Shown here: positions 1 through 8,087 of the stretch, piece by piece
Numbering within the stretch: the first letter of the stretch is position 1
Layout: each line of letters starts with the position of its first letter
NCBI RefSeq assembly: GCF_003323745.1
Contig: NZ_QOIL01000025.1
Coordinates: forward strand, 84,725 to 148,724
Origin: Sphaerisporangium album
GTDB taxonomy: Bacteria; Actinomycetota; Actinomycetes; Streptosporangiales; Streptosporangiaceae
Direction: 5' to 3'
DNA: 64,000 nt
Notes under the pieces: model-generated
Database searches by the model: none
What the model saw: the letters and a program-made list of their open reading frames with translations, nothing else
Told to the model about the DNA's origin: nothing
Program-made: the position numbers and the translations under genes

Positions 1-18
1 ATCAGTAAGGGGATCGTT

Positions 19-1350
19 GTGCGTATAGGCAAGAACGTCGGCTACATCGCCGTCGCCGGGGCGCTCCTGGCGGCGGCCTCCGCATGCGGCGGCGAGGACA
101 CGAACGCGGGAGGGGGAGGCGCGTCGAACTCGGCGGAGGCCGTGACCCTGACCTACTGGGCGTCCAACCAGGGGCCCAGCGTGGACGCCGACAAGCAGAT
201 CCTGCAGCCGGAGCTCGACAAGTTCCAGCAGCAGACCGGCATCAAGGTCAACGTCGAGGTGGTCCCGTGGGCGGACCTGCTCAACCGCATCCTGGCCGCC
301 ACCACCTCCGGCAAGGGCCCGGACGTCGTCAACATCGGCAACACCTGGTCGGCCTCCCTGCAGGCCACCGGCGCCTTCCTGCCGATGGACGACACCGTGC
401 TCACCGGGCTGGGCGGCAAGGAGCGCTTCCTCGGCCCGAGCCTGGCCGCCGCCGGCGCCGCCGGCAAGCCGCCCGTCGGAGTGCCGATCTACGGCATGAC
501 CTACGGCCTGTACTACAACAAGAAGATGTTCGCGGACGCCGGCATCGACAAGCCGCCGGCGACGTGGGACGAACTGGTCGCGGACGGCAAGAAGCTCACC
601 AAGGACGGCAAGTGGGGGCTGGCCGTCGAGGGCGCCAGCGTCAGCGAGAACTCCCACCACGCCTTCATCTTCGGCCAGCAGCACGGCGGCGACCTGTTCG
701 ACGCCAGTGGCAAGCCGCAGTTCGACTCGCCGCAGAACGTCGCGGCCATCAAGCAGTACCTCGACCTGATGGCGGTCCACAAGATCGTCAACCCCAGCAA
801 CGCCGAGTACGCCAACGGCACCGAGGCCGTGCAGGACTTCGTCAACGGCAAGGCCGGGATGCTGATGTGGCAGTCCATCGCGTCCAACATCAAGGCCGCC
901 GGGGTGAACGAGGCCGACTTCGGCCTGGCGCCGATCCCCCTGCCCGACCCGAGCTCCGGGGGCAGGCAGGTCAACGGCATGGTCGCGGGCATCAACCTGT
1001 CGGTGTTCAACTACACCAAGAACAAGGACGCCGCGCTGAAGTTCGTCAAGTTCATGACGAGCCCGGAGGAGCAGAAGATCCTCAACAAGACGTACGGCTC
1101 GCTGCCCACCGTCACGGACGGCTATGACGACCCGGCGTTCCAGACCGAGAACATCAAGGCGTTCCAGCAGATCCTCGCCACCACCGCCGCGCCGCTGCCG
1201 CAGGTGCCCGAGGAGAGCCAGTTCGAGACCCTCGTCGGCACCGCGATGAACCAGCTCTGGGCCGACGCCGCCAGCGGCAAGCCGATCACCGACGCGACGG
1301 TCAAGGCGAAGCTGACGCAGGCCAACCAGCAGGTCCAGCCCGGGAGCTGA
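19..1350 (+). CDS. Sugar ABC transporter substrate-binding lipoprotein (importer 1)
   Basis: This is a 443-residue extracellular solute-binding protein of the CUT1 (family 1) type. It captures an oligosaccharide outside the membrane and delivers it to the two permeases encoded downstream. A lipoprotein signal peptide ends in a lipobox with the acylated cysteine at residue 23 (motif SAC-GG), followed by a Gly/Ala/Ser linker. The mature part shows the usual sequence of the fold (YWASNQGP near residue 46, TYGLYYNKKMF near 160). The GTG start has an AAGGGG ribosome site 7 bases upstream. The promoter lies before the window. The substrate is not readable from sequence; the neighbouring GH3 and LacI genes suggest a beta-glucoside. 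No ATPase gene follows, as is usual in actinomycetes that share an MsiK ATPase. Confidence 0.93.
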   Translation: MRIGKNVGYIAVAGALLAAASACGGEDTNAGGGGASNSAEAVTLTYWASNQGPSVDADKQILQPELDKFQQQTGIKVNVEVVPWADLLNRILAATTSGKGPDVVNIGNTWSASLQATGAFLPMDDTVLTGLGGKERFLGPSLAAAGAAGKPPVGVPIYGMTYGLYYNKKMFADAGIDKPPATWDELVADGKKLTKDGKWGLAVEGASVSENSHHAFIFGQQHGGDLFDASGKPQFDSPQNVAAIKQYLDLMAVHKIVNPSNAEYANGTEAVQDFVNGKAGMLMWQSIASNIKAAGVNEADFGLAPIPLPDPSSGGRQVNGMVAGINLSVFNYTKNKDAALKFVKFMTSPEEQKILNKTYGSLPTVTDGYDDPAFQTENIKAFQQILATTAAPLPQVPEESQFETLVGTAMNQLWADAASGKPITDATVKAKLTQANQQVQPGS

Positions 1351-1377
1351 CCTGCCTCCGTGTCCTGCGACGACACC

Positions 1378-1422
1378 GCCGGGACGGGCGCCACACCGAT
1401 CGCGGATCGGCGCCCGCCCGGC
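1378..1422 (+). terminator. Hairpin between binding-protein and permease genes (attenuator or partial terminator)
   Basis: Left arm 1378-1392 pairs with right arm 1409-1422 to give a 14-bp GC-rich stem with one bulged A and a 16-base loop. It lies in the 177-base gap after the binding-protein stop and before the permease start. Such hairpins often let the binding protein be made in excess over the permeases. No T-tract follows, so partial termination or mRNA protection is inferred. Confidence 0.55.
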
Positions 1423-1527
1423 TCCTCCATGACTCCCACCGGCCCGTACGCGACCCCGTCCGGGCCGGAGGGCACGATCCACCAGCAACGCCGAGAACGA
1501 CCGGCCCAGCCGAAGCGAGAGGGATAG

Positions 1528-2547
1528 ATGGTCGCGCGCACCACGCCTCACCATGACGAGCGGCGCACCGCGCCGCCGGAAGGCGGGCCGCGCCCGCCCG
1601 GAGCAGGGCTGCACGGCCGGGTCGTCTCCCGGATCCCGTTAAGGCTGCGCCGGCTGGGGCTGCCCTACATGCTGATCCTCCCGGCCATCCTCCTGGAGCT
1701 GCTGATCCACGTGGTCCCGATGCTGGTCGGCGTCGGGATGAGCTTCCTGCGGCTCACACAGCTCTACATCCGCAACTGGACGGCGGCCCCGTTCGCCGGG
1801 CTGTCGAACTACCAGGTCGCGGTGAACTTCGACTCCGCGGTCGGCGCCTCGCTGCTGCACTCGTTCTTCGTCACCGTCGTGTTCACCATCCTCGCGGTGG
1901 GGATGTCCTGGCTGTTCGGGACGGCCGGGGCGGTGCTGATGCAGGGCGCCTTCCGCGGCAGGGGCCTGCTGCGCACGCTGTTCCTGGTGCCGTACGCGCT
2001 GCCCGTGTACGCGGGCGTGATCACCTGGAGCTTCATGCTCCAGCGCGACACCGGCCTGGTGAACCACGTCCTGGTCGACCAGCTCCACCTGTTCGGCGGC
2101 GACCGCCCGTTCTGGCTGATCGGCGGCAACAGCTTCGCCGCCGTGGTGATCGTCGCGGTGTGGAAGTCCTGGCCGTTCGCGTTCCTGATCCTCATGGCCG
2201 GGCTGCAGAACATAGACAAGGACCTCTACGAGGCCTCCGCCATCGACGGCGCCGGCTGGTGGCGGCAGCTGCGGTCGGTCACGCTGCCCATGCTGCGGCC
2301 GGTGAACCAGGTGCTGATCCTGGTGCTGTTCCTGTGGACCTTCAACGACTTCAACACCCCGTACGTGCTGTTCGGGAACGCGGCTCCGCAGGAGGCGGAC
2401 CTCATCTCGGTGCACATCTACCAGAGCTCGTTCATCACCTGGAACTTCGGCTCGGGCTCGGCGATGTCCGTCCTGCTGCTGCTGTTCCTGCTGCTGGTGA
2501 CCGCGGTGTACCTGGTGGCGACCTCCCGGAGGAAGAGCGATGCATGA
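1528..2547 (+). CDS. Sugar ABC transporter permease, MalF type (importer 1)
   Basis: This 339-residue inner-membrane permease has about six hydrophobic segments starting near residue 47 (LPYMLILPAILLELL). The BPD_transp_1 EAA loop is seen as EASAIDGAGWW...LPMLRP in the last third, which is the contact site for the ATPase. The N-terminal 45 residues are hydrophilic and Arg/Pro-rich, as in many actinomycete MalF homologues. The ATG follows a GAGAGGGA ribosome site. It overlaps the next permease by 8 bases, so the two are translationally coupled. Confidence 0.93.
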   Translation: MVARTTPHHDERRTAPPEGGPRPPGAGLHGRVVSRIPLRLRRLGLPYMLILPAILLELLIHVVPMLVGVGMSFLRLTQLYIRNWTAAPFAGLSNYQVAVNFDSAVGASLLHSFFVTVVFTILAVGMSWLFGTAGAVLMQGAFRGRGLLRTLFLVPYALPVYAGVITWSFMLQRDTGLVNHVLVDQLHLFGGDRPFWLIGGNSFAAVVIVAVWKSWPFAFLILMAGLQNIDKDLYEASAIDGAGWWRQLRSVTLPMLRPVNQVLILVLFLWTFNDFNTPYVLFGNAAPQEADLISVHIYQSSFITWNFGSGSAMSVLLLLFLLLVTAVYLVATSRRKSDA

Positions 2548-3379
2548 GCCCCGCTGGCTGCCCTGGGCGCGCTGGTTCGGCCTGGGCTTCCTGGCCCTGT
2601 TCACGCTGATCCCGATCTACGTGATGATCAGCTCGTCGGTCAAGCCGCTGCGGGACGTGCAGAACGGGTTCAGCTGGATCCCCACGACGTTCACGCTGCG
2701 GCCCTTCGCCGACATCTGGAAGACCGTGCCGCTCGGCACCTACTTCGTCAACAGCCTGATCGTGGCGTCGATCTCGGCGGTGGCGTCGGTGGCGGTGGCG
2801 ATCTTCGCGGCGTACGCCGTCAGCCGCTACCGCTTCCCCGGGCGGCGGGTCTTCACCGTGACCGTCCTGTCCACCCAGATGTTCCCCGGCATCCTGTTCC
2901 TGCTGCCGCTGTTCATGATCTTCGTGAACCTGGGCAACGTCACCGGCGTCGAGTTGTACGGCAGCCGTCTCGGCCTGATCATCACCTACCTGACGTTCTC
3001 GCTGCCGTTCGCGATCTGGATGCTGGTCGGCTACTTCGACTCCATCCCGCGCGCGCTCGACGAGGCCGCCAAGGTGGACGGCAGCGGGCCGCTCGGCGCG
3101 CTGTTCCGCGTGGTGATCCCGGCCGCGGTCCCCGGCATCGTGGCGGTGACCATCTACGCGTTCATGACCGCGTGGGGAGAGGTGCTGTTCGCCTCCGTCA
3201 TGACCGACGACAACACCCGCACCCTGGCCGTCGGCCTGCGCGGGTACGCGACGCTGAACGACGTCTACTGGAACCAGGTCATGGCCGCCTCGCTGGTGGT
3301 CAGCATCCCGGTCGTCGTCGGCTTCCTCCTCCTCCAGCGCTACCTGGTCCAGGGCCTCACCGCCGGCGCGGTGAAGTAA
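2540..3379 (+). CDS. Sugar ABC transporter permease, MalG type (importer 1)
   Basis: This 279-residue permease is the MalG-like partner of the preceding gene. It has an N-terminal membrane helix (WFGLGFLALFTLIPIYVMI), the EAA loop DEAAKVDGSGPLGALF...IPAAVPG, and the typical short C-terminus after the last membrane segment. Its ATG lies in the end of the previous gene with a GGAGGA ribosome site 7 bases upstream. Gene order binding protein-MalF-MalG is complete; the ATPase must be encoded elsewhere. Confidence 0.93.
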   Translation: MHEPRWLPWARWFGLGFLALFTLIPIYVMISSSVKPLRDVQNGFSWIPTTFTLRPFADIWKTVPLGTYFVNSLIVASISAVASVAVAIFAAYAVSRYRFPGRRVFTVTVLSTQMFPGILFLLPLFMIFVNLGNVTGVELYGSRLGLIITYLTFSLPFAIWMLVGYFDSIPRALDEAAKVDGSGPLGALFRVVIPAAVPGIVAVTIYAFMTAWGEVLFASVMTDDNTRTLAVGLRGYATLNDVYWNQVMAASLVVSIPVVVGFLLLQRYLVQGLTAGAVK

Positions 3380-3479
3380 GAAGACCATCCTCGGGCTCTC
3401 CGAGCTTCTCCCCGCAGTCCGTCGCCGACGGCAACGAATTGGATACGCTGAGTGAGGTGAATGTGGGAAGGAGCCTCGG

Positions 3480-3845
3480 GTGCGTGAGCCGTACGGCTTT
3501 GAGATCGAGTCTGAGGTCCGTGAGTGGCTCGACAACCTGAGCGACAGCGACTTCAAGCGGGTTGACGAGGTGGCCGGTCTGCTGGCGGAGAGAGGGACTG
3601 AACTCGGTGGTCCATGGTCGGACCACCTGGAAGGGCCGGTCTGGGAACTGAGGGTTCGGCTCCGTGACCTTGCAGCCCGGGTGACGTACTGGTGTACTCC
3701 GGATAGGAGAATTGTGTTACTCACGGTCTTTCGCAAGACCAAGCAGCATGATCAGCGGCAGATCGACAGGGCGGTCCGGGCGCAGAAGATCTGTGAACGC
3801 GACCATCGGGGGCCGGTGGCCGAGACGTATGAAAGGCAGGCGTGA
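3480..3845 (+). CDS. HigB/Gp49-like (RelE superfamily) toxin
   Basis: This 121-residue protein resembles the phage-derived Gp49-like/HigB toxins, ribosome-dependent mRNA interferases. Visible family features are the WELRVRLRDLAARVTYW strand region, a basic IVLLTVFRKTKQ core and a C-terminal helix with several Arg residues. The GTG start has GGAAGGAG upstream. The next gene, an HTH protein, begins at its stop codon, the toxin-first order typical of higBA. Base use is visibly less GC-rich than the flanking transport genes, which suggests separate acquisition. Activity is inferred from family and pairing only. Confidence 0.8.
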   Translation: MREPYGFEIESEVREWLDNLSDSDFKRVDEVAGLLAERGTELGGPWSDHLEGPVWELRVRLRDLAARVTYWCTPDRRIVLLTVFRKTKQHDQRQIDRAVRAQKICERDHRGPVAETYERQA

Positions 3846-4153
3846 TGGCCAGCTATCACACCCGCTGGGTGCGACCTGAACCTCAGGCCGAGGACCCCGA
3901 ACGGATCATGATCCGAGAGGCACTGGCCTTCGGTAAGGCTCTGTACGACCGACGTGAGGAGCTCGGGCTGACCGTCGCGGAACTGGCCGAGCGGTCAGGC
4001 TTGACCGTGGACGATATCGAGTGCATCGAGGAGGGCGGCACCGCGCCGACGATCGCCTTGCTGCGCCGCCTCGCCGCGGCGCTGAACGCCGACGTTCGTC
4101 TCACTTCCGGCCATGATGTGGGCTCGGTGTGGTTCGAGCCACACGCGGCCTGA
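3842..4153 (+). CDS. XRE-family antitoxin (HigA-like)
   Basis: This 103-residue HTH_3 protein has its DNA-binding domain at about residues 37-92 (GLTVAELAERSGLTVDDIECIEEGG...LLRRLAAALNADVRL). It should bind and neutralise the upstream HigB-like toxin and repress the pair. It starts as GTG-ATG in a 4-base overlap with the toxin stop; either codon could be used. It lies downstream of the importer and converges on the lacI gene, so it is probably not part of the sugar operon. Confidence 0.82.
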   Translation: MMASYHTRWVRPEPQAEDPERIMIREALAFGKALYDRREELGLTVAELAERSGLTVDDIECIEEGGTAPTIALLRRLAAALNADVRLTSGHDVGSVWFEPHAA

Positions 4154-4254
4154 TCGAAGGACCTGGTCACCCGGCGCGCGAGCAAGCCGATCGCTGCCGA
4201 GGCGCTGTGGGCAGGTGCGCCTGGTTCTTGCCTTGGAGGCCAGGCCGCGCCGGG

Positions 4255-5307
4255 TCAGGCGGACTCCCGGACCACCAGGGACGGCTCGAAGATGACGGAG
4301 GTCATGGGCTTGCCGGGCTCGTCGACGTGCTCCAGCAGCAGGCGGGCCATCTCCGCGGCCATGTCCTCCACGGGGTGGCGGATCGTGGTGAGCATGGGAC
4401 GGCTCGCGGTGGCGGCGCTGCTGTCGTCGAAGCCGACCACGGCGACGTCCTCGGGGACGCGGCGCCCGTGGTGGCGCAGCACCAGCAGCGCGCCCTGGGC
4501 CATCAGGTCGTTGGCGACGAAGACGCCGTCGAGGCCGGGCTGCTCGCTCAGCAGGCGCTCCATCGCGGTCTCGCCGCTGGCGTAGGTGAACTGCCCCTCC
4601 ACGCAGGGGATGTACGGGTGGCCGTGCGCCGCCATCGCGTCGCGGAAGCCGGCCAGCCGGTCCTGGGCGGCGAGCACGTCGAGGGGCCCGGCGATGGTCG
4701 CCACCCGGCGGCACCCGCGGGCCACCAGGTGGTCGGCGGCGAGCTTGGCGCCCGTCCGGTGCGCGACGTCGACGTAGCTGATGGGGATGGCCTCGCCGGG
4801 CCGGGCGAACAGCACCGACGGCAGCGCGGCCTCGACGAGCTGGCGGGGGAGCGGGTCCCGCGACTGGGTGGACACCAGGACGGCGCCGTCGGCGTACCCC
4901 TGGCGCAGGAACGAGATGACCTGCGTGCGCGCCTCGTCGGTCTCGGCGAACATCAGGATCGGGTGGATGCCGCGCGGGCGCAGGAAGCCCACCACGCCGC
5001 TGGCCACGCGCCCGAAGAACGGGTCGGCGAAGACCTGGCTGTGGAAGGGGTTGGCCTCGTCCTCCTCGCCCGCGCCGGAGACCACCAGGGCGATCGCGCC
5101 CGTGCGGCGGGTGACCAGGGACCGGGCCGCCCGGTTCGGGACGTACCCGGTGTCGGCGATCGCCCGCCGGACCGTCTCCTGGATCGCCGGGTCGACGTTG
5201 CGGATTCCGTTGATCACCCGGGAGACCGTCGCGCGCGAGACGCCCGCCGCGCGAGCGACGTCCTCCAGAGTGGGGGCTGCCGTCACGGGCGGGCGACCTT
5301 CGCTCAT
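4255..5307 (-). CDS. LacI-family (CebR-like) repressor 1
   Basis: This is a LacI/GalR repressor of 350 residues with the start chosen here. The N-terminal HTH reads TLEDVARAAGVSRATVSRVING, and a periplasmic-binding-like sugar domain follows. The ligand is probably a beta-gluco-oligosaccharide, given the neighbours. The reading frame stays open to 5343, but that longer start would put a perfect operator palindrome (5329-5340) inside the coding region, so the ATG at 5307 is preferred. The operator 22 bases upstream indicates autoregulation. It lies just downstream of the GH3 gene on the same strand and may be co-transcribed with it. Confidence 0.93.
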   Translation of the reverse strand: MSEGRPPVTAAPTLEDVARAAGVSRATVSRVINGIRNVDPAIQETVRRAIADTGYVPNRAARSLVTRRTGAIALVVSGAGEEDEANPFHSQVFADPFFGRVASGVVGFLRPRGIHPILMFAETDEARTQVISFLRQGYADGAVLVSTQSRDPLPRQLVEAALPSVLFARPGEAIPISYVDVAHRTGAKLAADHLVARGCRRVATIAGPLDVLAAQDRLAGFRDAMAAHGHPYIPCVEGQFTYASGETAMERLLSEQPGLDGVFVANDLMAQGALLVLRHHGRRVPEDVAVVGFDDSSAATASRPMLTTIRHPVEDMAAEMARLLLEHVDEPGKPMTSVIFEPSLVVRESA

Positions 5308-5327
5308 GTGGCTTTTATAGCATGGCG

Positions 5328-5341
5328 GGAGAGCGCTCTCC
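5328..5341. promoter_or_regulatory. LacI/CebR-type operator upstream of lacI-1
   Basis: The perfect 14-base palindrome GGAGAGCGCTCTCC lies 21 bases before the lacI-1 start codon and between it and the GH3 stop. It is identical to the sites at 7856 and 8024. Binding by a LacI-family protein is inferred from resemblance to CebR boxes and from repeated placement before sugar genes. Confidence 0.8.
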
Positions 5342-5368
5342 ACAAACCGGCCGCACGGGCGGCCCTCG

Positions 5369-7834
5369 TCACGCCGACGGGCCGTCCCCGCTCCACGTCT
5401 TGGTGGTCAGCGGGAGATCGTCGGCGCTGCCGCCCGCGTGCACGGTGAACATGCCCGGCTCGGCCTGCCAGCCGAGCCCCGGCGACCAGTGCTCCAGCGC
5501 GCGCGCCTGGACTTCCACGGCGACCTCCACGCTCTCGCCCGGCGCGGCCTGTGCCCGCGCGAACCCCGCGAGCCAGCGTACCGGGCGCTCGACCTCGCTC
5601 TCGGGGCGGGACAGGTAGACCTGCACGAGCTCCGCGCCCGCCCGCCCGCCGGTGTTGCGCAGCCGCACCCGCGCCGTGAACGGCCGGCCCGGCTCCACGC
5701 GCTCGGGCGCGAGGACGGTCTCGTACGCCCAGGTGGTGTACCCCAGCCCGTGGCCGAACCAGTAGGAAGGCGCCTCGCCCCCGCGCAGCCGCCCCCGGTG
5801 GCCGATGTGCAGCCCCTCGGTGTACTCCAGCACGCCGCCGACGGGCGTCGTGCCGACCAGCGCCTCGTCCGCCCACGTGGTGGGCAGCCGCCCGCCGGGC
5901 TCGCACGCGCCCAGCAGCACGTCCGCCAGGCCGTGCCCGTACTCCTGGCCGGGGAACCAGCTCAGCAGGAGGGCGGGCACCTCCTCGCGCCAGGGCATGG
6001 CGACCGGGCCGCCCGCGTTGACCACCACGACGGTGTCGGGGTTGGCCGCGGCCACCGCGCGTACCAGCTCGTCCTGGCCGCCGGGCAGGCGCAGGTCCGC
6101 ACGGTCGTAGCCCTCGCTCTCGGTCTCCTCGGTCGTGCCGATCACCAGGATCACGGCGTCGGAGGCCCGGGCCAGGTCCACGGCCTCGGCGAGCAGCTCG
6201 CCGGCGTCGCGCACGGGGGGGTCGGCGGCCAGCACCGAGGCCAGCCCGCTGTCGGGGTCGAGCCGCCGCCAGGCGACCAGCTCGACCTCGCGGCCCTCGG
6301 TGAGCTCCAGCGCCGCGTGCCGGTAGGGCGGGTGCAGGTGCACCGTCGCCGGGTCGTCGGTGTCGCGCCCGACCTCGTCGTCGATCAGCGTCACTCCGTC
6401 CGCGTCCAGCCGGACGTGGCCCCAGCCCGCGACGGCGAGGTCCCACAGGCCGCTCACCGGCGGGCGCAGGCGCGCGCTGATCTCCACGGTGTGCGAGCCC
6501 TCGACGATCGCGGTCTCCAGCACGTTGCCCGTGTAGCGGCGCTCGCTGTGCAGCTCCTCGCCCGTGGCCGACAGCAGCCGGACGCGCAGGCCCGGCTCGC
6601 CGGTCAGCGGGTCGCGGGCCGCGTCCAGGCCGAGCGGAGTGGGACGGCCCGGGATGTGGATGCCCGCGGCGTGGGTCACCTCGGCGCGCCCGGCGAGCGC
6701 GTCGCTCAGGCCCTCCAGGGGGGAGACCGAGGAGACGGGGTAGACGCCCGCGCTGCCGCCGCCCTGGATGCGCGGCGCGGCGGCGCTCGGGCCGATCAGC
6801 GCGACCCTGCGCAGCCGCGCGGGGTCGAGGGGCAGCAGCGCCCGCTCGTTGCGGACGAGGACGGTGCTCGCCACGACGGTCTCGCGCAGCAGTGCCCGGG
6901 TGGGGGCGTCGTTGGCCGGGTCGAGGGGGCCGGAGGGCGGGGCCTCTCCCGTGCCGAGCGCGCCCACGCGGGTGGCCAGACGCAGCAGCCGCAGGACCTT
7001 CTCGTCGATCGCCTCCTCGGGCACCTCGCCCGCGCGGACCGCCGCCAGCAGGGCGTCGCCCCACGGGCCGTCCGGGCCGGGCATGGCGAGGTCCTGCGCG
7101 GCGCGCCCGGCGGGGACCGTGCTGCGCACCGCGCCCCAGTCGGACACCACCATGCCGTCGAAGCCCCACTCGCCCTTCAGCGGCTCGGCCAGCAGCGGGT
7201 TCTCGCTCATGGTGGCGCCGTTCACGCCGTTGTAGGCGGACATGACCACCCACACCCCGGCCTGGACGGCGGCCTCGAACGGCGGCATGTAGACCTCGCG
7301 CAGCGTGCGCTCGTCGACGCGCGCGTCCAGCGTGAGCCGCTCGGTCTCCGAGTCGTTGGCCACGTAGTGCTTGGCGGTCGCGGCGACGCCGCGCGACTGT
7401 ACGCCCCTGATGTACGCCGCGCCGATCCTCGCCGTGAGCAGCGGGTCCTCGGAGTAGCACTCGAAGTGGCGCCCGCCGAGCGCCGAGCGGTGCAGGTTGA
7501 TCGTCGGCGCCAGCAGGACGTCGACGCCCTTGCGCCGCGCCTCCGCCGCGAGCAGCTCGCCGAGCCGGGCGACCAGGCCCTCGTCCCAGGTCGCGGCCAG
7601 CGCGGAGGGGGAGGGCAGGGTCAGCGAGGTGCTCCGCTCGTCCCATCCCTGGCCGCGCACGCCGATCGGCCCGTCGGAGACCACGATGGAGCGCAGGCCG
7701 ATGGCCGGCTCGTCGTAGGTCCGCCACGCGGTGGCCCCGGTGAGCAGCCTCACCTTCCGCTCCAGGCTCAGCGTCCGCACCGCGTCAGCGAGGTCGGCAT
7801 GGCCACCGAGGTCGGCGAGCTCGTCGTCGGTCAC
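5369..7834 (-). CDS. GH3 beta-glucosidase with PA14 insertion (cytoplasmic)
   Basis: This is an 821-residue glycoside hydrolase family 3 enzyme with no signal peptide. It should hydrolyse imported beta-gluco-oligosaccharides to glucose. The (alpha/beta)8 domain includes KHYVANDSE and the nucleophile motif SDWGA (Asp232). The second domain is interrupted by a PA14-like segment (about residues 370-530). It continues with ILVIGTTEETESEGYDR, which probably carries the acid/base Glu, and ends in a fibronectin-like C-terminal domain. The frame is open to 7909, but an operator (7856-7869) lies in that extension. The GTG at 7834, with GAGAGG 8 bases upstream, is the better start. It is divergent from the GH16 fusion gene. 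Confidence 0.94.
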   Translation of the reverse strand: MTDDELADLGGHADLADAVRTLSLERKVRLLTGATAWRTYDEPAIGLRSIVVSDGPIGVRGQGWDERSTSLTLPSPSALAATWDEGLVARLGELLAAEARRKGVDVLLAPTINLHRSALGGRHFECYSEDPLLTARIGAAYIRGVQSRGVAATAKHYVANDSETERLTLDARVDERTLREVYMPPFEAAVQAGVWVVMSAYNGVNGATMSENPLLAEPLKGEWGFDGMVVSDWGAVRSTVPAGRAAQDLAMPGPDGPWGDALLAAVRAGEVPEEAIDEKVLRLLRLATRVGALGTGEAPPSGPLDPANDAPTRALLRETVVASTVLVRNERALLPLDPARLRRVALIGPSAAAPRIQGGGSAGVYPVSSVSPLEGLSDALAGRAEVTHAAGIHIPGRPTPLGLDAARDPLTGEPGLRVRLLSATGEELHSERRYTGNVLETAIVEGSHTVEISARLRPPVSGLWDLAVAGWGHVRLDADGVTLIDDEVGRDTDDPATVHLHPPYRHAALELTEGREVELVAWRRLDPDSGLASVLAADPPVRDAGELLAEAVDLARASDAVILVIGTTEETESEGYDRADLRLPGGQDELVRAVAAANPDTVVVVNAGGPVAMPWREEVPALLLSWFPGQEYGHGLADVLLGACEPGGRLPTTWADEALVGTTPVGGVLEYTEGLHIGHRGRLRGGEAPSYWFGHGLGYTTWAYETVLAPERVEPGRPFTARVRLRNTGGRAGAELVQVYLSRPESEVERPVRWLAGFARAQAAPGESVEVAVEVQARALEHWSPGLGWQAEPGMFTVHAGGSADDLPLTTKTWSGDGPSA

Positions 7835-7855
7835 TCTGTAATCCTCTCGAGGTCT

Positions 7856-7869
7856 GGAGAGCGCTCTCC
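7856..7869. promoter_or_regulatory. LacI/CebR-type operator upstream of GH3 gene
   Basis: The perfect palindrome GGAGAGCGCTCTCC lies 22 bases upstream of the GH3 GTG start, the same spacing as at lacI-1. This placement would block initiation if occupied. It also shows that the longer open frame of the GH3 gene is not translated from its first possible codon. Confidence 0.82.
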
Positions 7870-8023
7870 CTCCACCGCCTAGACTCACCGTCCCGTGCGG
7901 GGATGTCAATGGTGACGGGGCGTCCGTTTCGCGGACGGCCCGGTTTCGGCAAGATGAGCAAGACGTTTCGTCCGGATTGCGGGGGAGCCTTGACGAGGGT
8001 CGGCACGCAGGTGCACTCTCCTT

Positions 8024-8037
8024 GGAGAGCGCTCTCC
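8024..8037. promoter_or_regulatory. LacI/CebR-type operator upstream of GH16/TIM-barrel gene
   Basis: The perfect palindrome GGAGAGCGCTCTCC lies 51 bases before the GTG at 8088. With the site at 7856 it frames the 253-base divergent promoter region between the GH3 gene and the secreted GH16 fusion. The two sites are 154 bases apart, so looping between them is conceivable but not shown. Confidence 0.8.
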
Positions 8038-8087
8038 CTCGCTTGCCCCGCCCCTCACGGCGCCACCCCCTTCCCCCAGGAGAGACC

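Noticed and set aside
5438..7882. 814-codon plus-strand frame opposite the GH3 gene
   Set aside because: Antisense shadow of the GH3 codons; no ribosome site or recognisable motif.
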